Shown here one piece after another: positions 7,550 to 12,579 of a stretch of DNA of 12,579 bases; position 1 is the stretch's first letter, and each line of letters begins with the position of its first letter. The stretch comes from Gammaproteobacteria bacterium (GTDB lineage: Bacteria; Pseudomonadota; Gammaproteobacteria; Pseudomonadales; Azotimanducaceae), in the NCBI GenBank assembly GCA_030432795.1, contig JAUILW010000049.1:1-12579 (forward strand), read 5' to 3'. The translations under genes and the position numbers were made by a program. Below the pieces are notes generated by a model. The model saw nothing but the letters and a program-made list of their open reading frames with translations, was not told the origin of the DNA and did no database searches.

Positions 7550-8370
7550 CTACGAATCAGCTCCACCCGCCGGAGGCTCAACCTCCGGCCCGGGTGCTCG
7601 CCGTTGGTGTAGATGAACAGGTCGTAGACCGGCGCACAGCCACCTGCGAGCAGTTCGCTCAGCGGAACTCTGATGTCACTCGACCCAAACGTTACTTGTT
7701 TGCGTGTGTAATGGGTCGACCCACCTGACGCTGTCATCCGAACGCCGAAGTAGAGCCCAATGGGCCCACCCGCATCCAGCTCCACCCGCGCCAGCAGAAC
7801 ATCGTAGCCACACCAGTCCGGAACCGGCTCCGTGACGTGCACCCCCGGCCAGCCGTTGGCGGCCATGACGAGGTGCAGCCCATCTTCGTCCTGGTGAGCA
7901 GCGGTCGTCGGTTCCAGGTAGTAGAACGATTCAGGCACGCCGGCGTCCATCAACACCGGCCAACGCTCACGGGCCTGCGTTTTGGCAATCACCGCTTCCA
8001 GCATGGGCCAGCCCGCCAGCAGCAACACGCACGCAGCACCCACAGCAGGCAACACACGCTTCCGACGCCAGGCGAGCCCTGCCAGCATCCCGCAGCCAAG
8101 GCCCAGGAGATCCCGGCCGACGTCGAGCGCGCTGGCTTCGCGCCCGGTAAACAGCTGCACGAGCTCTGATCCAACGGCCACAAGTAGCGCGATAAGCACT
8201 CCGCGTCGGGTGCCGAAGAGGACGACCAGGCCAAGCGTGACCGACGCAAACCATGGCACGTGAAACCAGTTGTGCAGTGCTTCCGCCAGACGGGTGTTGC
8301 CGGGAACGACGAGTAACTGCTGCGCGATGATCAACACCACGAGCGCAAGGCCGAGACCCAGGCGCTTCAC
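7546..8370 (-). CDS. VanZ-like membrane protein with beta-rich C-terminal domain
   Basis: 274 aa. The N-terminal half has about four or five hydrophobic segments (about 5-22, 41-53, 57-70, 86-101 and 107-123). It carries the VanZ-like signature E69-x2-Q72-x4-R77-x5-D83 in the stretch SELVQLFTGREASALDVGRD, followed by a Gly-rich helix. Residues ~130-274 are hydrophilic and look like alternating beta strands (HLVMAANG, VLLARVELDA, IGLYFGVRM, RRLSLRRVELIRS), perhaps a jelly-roll or carbohydrate-binding-like domain outside the membrane. That domain call is a guess. The GTG start overlaps the TGA stop of the preceding glycosyltransferase gene (GTGA at 8367-8370), so the product is tied to the glycan genes. 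VanZ-like proteins occur in glycopeptide resistance and polysaccharide loci; this one is better read as a glycan-locus accessory than as a resistance gene. The 3' end is shared with kbp. Confidence 0.8.
   Translation of the reverse strand: MKRLGLGLALVVLIIAQQLLVVPGNTRLAEALHNWFHVPWFASVTLGLVVLFGTRRGVLIALLVAVGSELVQLFTGREASALDVGRDLLGLGCGMLAGLAWRRKRVLPAVGAACVLLLAGWPMLEAVIAKTQARERWPVLMDAGVPESFYYLEPTTAAHQDEDGLHLVMAANGWPGVHVTEPVPDWCGYDVLLARVELDAGGPIGLYFGVRMTASGGSTHYTRKQVTFGSSDIRVPLSELLAGGCAPVYDLFIYTNGEHPGRRLSLRRVELIRS
7569..7589 (+). terminator. GC-rich hairpin downstream of kbp, possible terminator
   Basis: Perfect 8-bp stem GCCGGAGG/CCTCCGGC with a 5-base loop (CTCAA), starting 20 bases after the kbp stop. 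No T-tract follows in either direction, and the hairpin lies in the last codons of the convergent VanZ-like gene, so it may slow polymerase or only reflect coding sequence. Confidence 0.25.
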
Positions 8371-9476
8371 AGTATCTCTTGGTAAAACTCGAGGGTGCGC
8401 CGTGCCACCTCACGCGGGTGAAAGCGGCGCTCAGCGATGCGCCGGGATTCCGCACCGAGCGCTGCGGAGCGTGCGAGGCTACGTTCCAGGGCGCCAGCGA
8501 TATCGTGTGCATCGAAGGGATCCACCAGATAACCGGAGGCGCCGTGGTCGATCATATAGGGCATCCCGCATCGATTGGAGCTCACCACTGGCAAGCGCAT
8601 AGCCATGGCTTCCTCAATGCCCATCGGCGAGTTCTCCTCCAGCGACACGAGGGCGAACGCGGATGCACGCTGCAGCTCTTCCAGCACCTGGGTGGATGGG
8701 ATGGAACCGAGCAGCTGCACGTGATCGCCCAGGCCTTCCTGCTGGACCAGCCGGTGCAGCGCTTCTCCATACCCTGCTTCTATGACCGGACCTGCCAGAC
8801 GAAGCTGCACGTCCACACCACGGTCGCGCAATACCTTGACCGCACGCACGAGCATCTGTGTGTTCTTACGCTGGGAGATCACCGCCGCACTGAACACACG
8901 GCCGGGTTCCGGCTGGCTCGGGGTGTCGAAGAATCGCTCCGCAATGGGATTGTCGATGTCGCGGATTACGGCTGCAGAAAACTGTGAAACACGCTCTCTC
9001 ACATAAGGACTGATGGAAACGATGTTCGGCTGATCTGCCCAGGCAGCGGTTTCGACCCGCTTCCAGAGCCAGGAGCGCAGCCGCGCAAACCGAGAGTCGG
9101 ACAGCAACGTGTCACCGTAGATGAAGCCATGCACCGTGAACACCCGTGGAACCTGCAGACCCTGCACCATGATGCCGTAGGTGTCGTGTGCATGGACCAG
9201 GTCCGGCGCAAGACCGGCAACATAGCTACTCACCAGCCGACGCCCAGCGCCGCGCGCCATGCCAAGCATAGATCCCGATGGCCGCGGCAGTCGATGTACG
9301 GTAGCGCCGTGCCACGGCTCGGTCGCTCGTTGGCCTTCATCGTCCAGCGTCACGACGTGCAGCTCCACGCCTTCGCTCGTCGCAAGCGCGCGCGCCAGGT
9401 TGACACTCACCGCTTCGACACCGCCTACCGGGCGGTCCGCATCCCGGGGGAACTGCGTGACCATGGCCACCTTCAT
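8367..9476 (-). CDS. Glycosyltransferase, GT4 family (GT-B fold)
   Basis: 369 aa cytoplasmic or membrane-associated sugar transferase. N-terminal acceptor domain: MKVAMVTQFP, VGGVEAVSVNLARALA (17-32) with the usual Gly-Gly loop, and LVHAHDTYG (93-101). C-terminal donor domain: ISQRKNTQMLVRA (200-212) with the Arg/Lys pair, RLAGP, VQLLGSIP, and the E-x7-E donor-binding motif in SLEENSPMGIEEAMAM (278-293). The ATG overlaps the TGA of the upstream glycosyltransferase gene (ATGA at 9473-9476), and its own stop overlaps the VanZ-like start, so all three are translationally coupled. It presumably adds one sugar to a lipid-linked or exported glycan; donor and acceptor cannot be named. Confidence 0.93.
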   Translation of the reverse strand: MKVAMVTQFPRDADRPVGGVEAVSVNLARALATSEGVELHVVTLDDEGQRATEPWHGATVHRLPRPSGSMLGMARGAGRRLVSSYVAGLAPDLVHAHDTYGIMVQGLQVPRVFTVHGFIYGDTLLSDSRFARLRSWLWKRVETAAWADQPNIVSISPYVRERVSQFSAAVIRDIDNPIAERFFDTPSQPEPGRVFSAAVISQRKNTQMLVRAVKVLRDRGVDVQLRLAGPVIEAGYGEALHRLVQQEGLGDHVQLLGSIPSTQVLEELQRASAFALVSLEENSPMGIEEAMAMRLPVVSSNRCGMPYMIDHGASGYLVDPFDAHDIAGALERSLARSAALGAESRRIAERRFHPREVARRTLEFYQEIL

Positions 9477-10594
9477 CGCAGCACCGCCGAAAACACCGAC
9501 TCGAACGCTTGCATCGCGGTATCGACAGCATGGTTGCTGCGAAAATAGGCATGGGCGCGCTGACTCGCCGCTTCCAACTCGTCCGGCGCAGCACAGTAGG
9601 CGTGGATGGCCTCCGCAAGGCCACGGTCATCACAACCGACCCTGCCAAGGCCCAGCTCACTGATCAGGCCGTCAGGATCGACGGTGCTCAGCACCGGCCG
9701 GGCATGGGCCCAGCTTTCGAGAAACGTGTTAGGAAAACCTTCGTAGTCGGAAGTGCAGAGCAGCATCCAGCACTTGCGCAGCAGCGGCGCCACCTGTTCA
9801 CCGGCCAGGCGGCCGTGCATGGTGACGTTGGCCATATCGTTACCGATGCGCATCATCTCCTGCGCATACTCCGGGTCCTGATCTTCACCGCCGACCACGT
9901 CGAACAGCACTTCCGGTAGCCGAGCAGCCACGGCAAACAGGCGCTGCAGGTTTTTCACCGGCGCGAGCCTGCCCACCCACAGCACCCGCGGCCTCGCACC
10001 TCGCTTCGCCAGCAAGCCATCCACATCGAGGCCCTCAGGCGCCGGGCACGGCATCTTGCATACCTGGCTATCCAACCCGAAGCCGGTTGCAAGCGCCTGC
10101 TTCTGAGCGCGGGTCTGCACGAGGATCGCGTCCGCGTGACGCAAACCGTAGGTATAAAGCGTTCGCTCCCTGAAGCTCGGCAGGATGGCTAGCGCCGGAT
10201 CGCACTCCGGATCGCTCGCAACCGAATAAACGAATCGACGGCCGTGCCGATGTGCCCAGTGCGCCACCTGGCCAGTGATCGCCTCAGCGCAGTTGTGGAA
10301 GTACACATCCGCATCCGCCCGCGCCATAGCGCGCACCAGCGAAGTCCAGCGGGGGTACAGGAAGCGCAGGCCCGGCAACCCTTCTTCCCGTCGGCAGATC
10401 TTGATGATGCGCACGCCGCCGAGGTCTTCGTCCGCAGCACTGCCGTGCGCCCAGGTCAGCACGCTCGTCGGATGACCCGCATCGACCAGCCAGCGGGCCA
10501 TGATCGCCGTCTGACGCTCAACTCCGCCGATATGCAGATTCGAATCGTTCACCAACGCCCCATAGGCATTGTGAGCGACGATGCAGACCTTCAC
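9473..10594 (-). CDS. Glycosyltransferase, GT4 family (GT-B fold)
   Basis: 373 aa. The N terminus MKVCIVAHNAYG is followed by HIGGVERQTAIMARWLVDAG (21-40), the Gly-Gly loop and helix of GT4 enzymes. The donor half has LWVGRLAPVKNLQRLF (205-220) with Arg209 and Lys214, FDVVGGEDQD, and the E-x7-E motif in DYEGFPNTFLESWAHARP (E285 and E293). The GTG at 10594 is chosen over a TTG at 10618 because AAGGA lies 6 bases before the GTG, and MKVCIVAH is the normal start of the fold. First gene of the coupled trio with the second glycosyltransferase and the VanZ-like protein. The two transferases share the fold and the E-x7-E motif but differ widely elsewhere, so they likely make different linkages. Confidence 0.93.
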   Translation of the reverse strand: MKVCIVAHNAYGALVNDSNLHIGGVERQTAIMARWLVDAGHPTSVLTWAHGSAADEDLGGVRIIKICRREEGLPGLRFLYPRWTSLVRAMARADADVYFHNCAEAITGQVAHWAHRHGRRFVYSVASDPECDPALAILPSFRERTLYTYGLRHADAILVQTRAQKQALATGFGLDSQVCKMPCPAPEGLDVDGLLAKRGARPRVLWVGRLAPVKNLQRLFAVAARLPEVLFDVVGGEDQDPEYAQEMMRIGNDMANVTMHGRLAGEQVAPLLRKCWMLLCTSDYEGFPNTFLESWAHARPVLSTVDPDGLISELGLGRVGCDDRGLAEAIHAYCAAPDELEAASQRAHAYFRSNHAVDTAMQAFESVFSAVLR

Positions 10595-10600
10595 CGGCCA

Positions 10601-10605
10601 TCCTT
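10601..10605 (-). promoter_or_regulatory. Ribosome binding site fixing the glycosyltransferase GTG start
   Basis: AAGGA on the minus strand (within GAGGAAAGGA, 10610-10601), 6 bases before the GTG at 10594. An alternative TTG start at 10618 lies upstream of it. Confidence 0.6.
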
Positions 10606-10661
10606 TCCTCAGTGACAACCCATCATGTTAGCGACAACGTGAGGTGTGTTTGCCAACTACG

Positions 10662-12089
10662 TCACAGGCGCTCGTAGACATTGCTGTGGCGCAGCACGCC
10701 AGTCACATTCCCCTTCGCATCGCGCTGAAAAACCCAGGCCTCACGCCGCTCGCCGTCGTCGGTCACGCGCACGAAGGCATCGCCTTCGACATGCTGCAGC
10801 TTGACGAGGTTGTCCATGTCGTCGCTGGGCAGCGCCACGCCAACGAGCCTTGCCCCCCATGGCCGTAGAGCGATCTCGCCGCCCCAGATACGCGAGCCGT
10901 AGTTGCCGGCGTAGGCGTCCAACGGAACCGACGCCTCGCCAATCGGCTGGTCGAGCTTCTGCAGCGCACCACCGACGGTCTTCAGGAGGTTCACACCAAT
11001 GGTGTCCGCAGGCCCATCGGCCGCGTTGGTGAGCACCACCGCCGCGAGCTTGTGTTTCGGTACCATGAGGAGGCTTGTGATGTAACCGGGGCAGCCGCCG
11101 CCGTGGCCGACCACGGTCTGCCCATCAGCATTGTCGATGGCGAAGCCCAGACCCCAGGTAACCTTCCAATCGGGATCCACCCACGCCACCTGGTGCATCT
11201 CGGCAAGCGTTTCTTTCGACAACACCGATTGCTCGGAACCAGCCAGTACCCGGAACTGCCAACTGGCAAATCGAGCCAGATCGTTAACGGTGCTGGTGAA
11301 GCCGGCGGCGGGTGCGATGCCCCGTGTATCGAATGGCGGCAGGGGTTCGCGGTCGCCTGAGCGCAGCTTGCCGCGGTAGCCCACCGCCATACGGTTACCG
11401 TGGAGGTCCTTGGGGAAGAACGTGCGCGTTTCGGACATGCCCAGCGGATCGAGGATATGCTGCCGAACGTACGCATCATAGGGCTGCCCGGAGCGCGCCG
11501 CGACGATCTCACCGGCGAGCGAAAGGCCAAGGTTCGAATACTGAAACAACGTTGCGTACGGATAGAGCATCTGCTGTTGACCGAGACGCTCTCGCAACGC
11601 CTCCCGCGTGGGAAAGGGATGGTTCTCGCCGAGCCAGTAAGGAAAATCGGACTCCCGCGGCAGGCCTGCTGAGTGCGTCAATAGACCTTTGATGCGCACC
11701 GGGCCGCCACCGACATCGCCAGGCTGGATGTCGAACCAGGGCAGGTGATCGGCAACCGCGTCCCTCAGGCTCAACCTGCCTGCGTCTCGTTGCTGCATGA
11801 CCCCAATGCTCGTAAAGAGCTTGCTGATACTGCATATGCTGTAGATGGTATCGGCGTCCGCCTCCACCTTGCGGCGCACATTCGCGTATCCGTAGCCTTT
11901 GCTGAACACGACCTCCTGATCGACCACGAAGCCCACGGATATCCCAGGCACGTCGTCGTACGCCTGCACCGACTCGATCCACGCATCCACCAGCGCCAGC
12001 GCACCGCGCACCTGTGGGTGTGATCCGACACCAGCCCAGACCGATGCGCTACCCGCGAGCAAAAACAAAAAAACGCAAACACGCTTCAT
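10662..12089 (-). CDS. Secreted serine hydrolase, beta-lactamase class C / esterase-like
   Basis: 475 aa precursor. The signal peptide MKRVCVFLFLLAGSASVWA has a likely cut after Ala19, so the enzyme acts in the periplasm or outside. The class C beta-lactamase/penicillin-binding fold (Pfam beta-lactamase family) shows its three motifs: S87-x-x-K90 (SICSISKLF), Y184-x-N186 (FQYSNLGLS) and H329-G-G (GHGGGCPGY). After about residue 385 there is an extra C-terminal domain (YAGNYGSRIWGGEIALRPWG onward) seen in many such hydrolases. The frame is open upstream to 12266, but the ATG at 12089 is chosen for the AGGAGG 5 bases before it and the signal peptide. It follows the Fpg-like gene by 20 bases. 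Such proteins are more often peptidases or esterases than true resistance enzymes; the substrate is not known. Confidence 0.9.
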   Translation of the reverse strand: MKRVCVFLFLLAGSASVWAGVGSHPQVRGALALVDAWIESVQAYDDVPGISVGFVVDQEVVFSKGYGYANVRRKVEADADTIYSICSISKLFTSIGVMQQRDAGRLSLRDAVADHLPWFDIQPGDVGGGPVRIKGLLTHSAGLPRESDFPYWLGENHPFPTREALRERLGQQQMLYPYATLFQYSNLGLSLAGEIVAARSGQPYDAYVRQHILDPLGMSETRTFFPKDLHGNRMAVGYRGKLRSGDREPLPPFDTRGIAPAAGFTSTVNDLARFASWQFRVLAGSEQSVLSKETLAEMHQVAWVDPDWKVTWGLGFAIDNADGQTVVGHGGGCPGYITSLLMVPKHKLAAVVLTNAADGPADTIGVNLLKTVGGALQKLDQPIGEASVPLDAYAGNYGSRIWGGEIALRPWGARLVGVALPSDDMDNLVKLQHVEGDAFVRVTDDGERREAWVFQRDAKGNVTGVLRHSNVYERL

Positions 12090-12094
12090 CTTTC

Positions 12095-12100
12095 CCTCCT
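12095..12100 (-). promoter_or_regulatory. Ribosome binding site fixing the serine hydrolase start
   Basis: AGGAGG on the minus strand, 5 bases before the ATG at 12089, lying in the 20-base gap after the Fpg-like stop codon. It excludes the upstream open frame that overlaps the Fpg-like gene. Confidence 0.8.
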
Positions 12101-12109
12101 CATTTCCCC

Positions 12110-12579
12110 TCAGCTCGACTCCAGATCCTCGAGCCGCTTCGGCCAATTGTCTTTCAGCAGACGTGACAGTGAGCGGTCGGCCAGCAGACGCCCACCGGTC
12201 TGGCACCCCGCACAGTAATTGGCTTCGTTTTCCGCATACACGATACGCTGAACCGGCGCACCGCACACCGGGCAGGGCTGACGGTACTTGCCGTGTACCG
12301 CCATTTCTTCATGAAATGCGGTGACTTTGGCAGGCCACTTTCCCGCCGCCTTGTCACGCAGCCTGACGGTCCAACGCCGTATAACGTCAACCGTCGCGGC
12401 ATGCAGCCGCGCGAACTCCTCATCACGCATGTCGCGAGGACGCTTGAAGGGAGACAGGCCCGCCTGCAGCAGAATCTCGTCGGAGTACGCGTTGCCGATG
12501 CCGGCAAACACTCGCTGATCGGTGAGCGCCCGTTTGAGCGTGTGATTCTCACCCCGCAGCCGCTCGGTAAAGACCGCGA
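12110..12579 (-). CDS. Fpg/Nei-family DNA glycosylase, C-terminal part (cut by window edge)
   Basis: Partial: 155 codons are visible and the frame is open to the right edge; family members are about 270 aa, so roughly the first 115 residues, including the catalytic N-terminal proline, are outside. The helix-two-turn-helix region reads LKRALTDQRVFAGIGNAYSD. The C-terminal zinc finger is C-x2-C-x16-C-x2-C (CPVCGAP then ANYCAGCQTGG), followed by a tail RLLADRSLSRLLKDNWPKRL. The enzyme removes oxidised bases and cleaves the abasic site. In the zinc-finger hairpin the segment AENEANY stands where classical Fpg has a DNA-contacting Arg, and the tail runs well past the last Cys, so this is a variant subfamily rather than canonical MutM. 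The serine hydrolase gene follows by 20 bases. Confidence 0.9.
   Translation of the reverse strand, partial: AVFTERLRGENHTLKRALTDQRVFAGIGNAYSDEILLQAGLSPFKRPRDMRDEEFARLHAATVDVIRRWTVRLRDKAAGKWPAKVTAFHEEMAVHGKYRQPCPVCGAPVQRIVYAENEANYCAGCQTGGRLLADRSLSRLLKDNWPKRLEDLESS

Noticed and set aside
7546..8370. VanZ-like gene as a glycopeptide resistance determinant
   Set aside because: There are no vanH/A/X-type ligase or peptidase genes nearby, and the gene is coupled to glycosyltransferases, so a glycan role is far more likely.
10625..10652. Possible promoter for the glycosyltransferase trio (TTGGCA and TAACAT on the minus strand)
   Set aside because: The hexamers are separated by about 20 bases, too long for a normal sigma-70 promoter. 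A promoter in this 67-base gap is possible but not supported.
10662..12089. Serine hydrolase as an AmpC-type antibiotic resistance gene
   Set aside because: The SxxK/YxN/HxG motifs define a broad family that includes esterases and peptidases. The third motif is HGG rather than the KTG of AmpC, and there is no ampR-like neighbour in view.
12090..12266. 59-codon upstream extension of the serine hydrolase frame
   Set aside because: It overlaps the zinc-finger region of the Fpg-like gene in another frame and would bury the signal peptide. The AGGAGG directly before the ATG at 12089 marks the real start.

Overview
The window is GC-rich, densely packed bacterial chromosome. The gene families (Kbp-like BON-LysM protein, DUF937, Rieske oxygenase with a putidaredoxin-type ferredoxin, the salicylyl-CoA hydroxylase/2-aminobenzoyl-CoA monooxygenase-reductase type flavoenzyme) suggest a proteobacterium, most likely a gamma- or betaproteobacterium. 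This is a judgement from protein families only; there is no rRNA or other taxonomic marker here.

Left part (1-6282): an aromatic-acid catabolic cluster. Reading leftwards from about 4570, four minus-strand genes form a tight operon: a fused FAD monooxygenase/old-yellow-enzyme protein, then Rieske oxygenase alpha and beta subunits, then a [2Fe-2S] ferredoxin. The ferredoxin reductase expected to complete the electron chain is not in the window and may lie past the left edge. A divergent marR regulator sits upstream, and the 98-base gap between it and the fused gene holds a perfect 26-bp palindrome. That palindrome carries promoter-like hexamers for both directions and is the likely MarR operator. 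An acyl-CoA dehydrogenase gene lies beyond marR on the same strand as the operon; its 3' end overlaps the 3' end of marR by 12 bases. Together the genes suggest a pathway that attacks an ortho-substituted aromatic acid as its CoA thioester, with a ring-hydroxylating oxygenase acting on the same or an upstream compound and a dehydrogenase in the later beta-oxidation-like steps. The substrate cannot be read from the sequence.

Middle part (6440-7549): two small plus-strand genes, a DUF937 protein with a calcium-loop-like motif and a Kbp-like BON-LysM protein. They look like an envelope/housekeeping pair unrelated to the catabolic genes.

Right part (7546-12579): a minus-strand run. A partial Fpg/Nei-family DNA glycosylase (cut by the right edge) is followed after 20 bases by a secreted serine beta-lactamase-like hydrolase. 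After a 67-base gap comes a translationally coupled trio: two GT4-type glycosyltransferases and a VanZ-like membrane protein with an extra beta-rich C-terminal domain. The trio is joined by 4-base start/stop overlaps and probably contributes to a surface glycan. Its last gene converges on kbp, and the two stop codons share one CTAG.

The only non-coding stretches are short (longest about 157 bases). I see no tRNA, rRNA, CRISPR array, insertion sequence or prophage gene.
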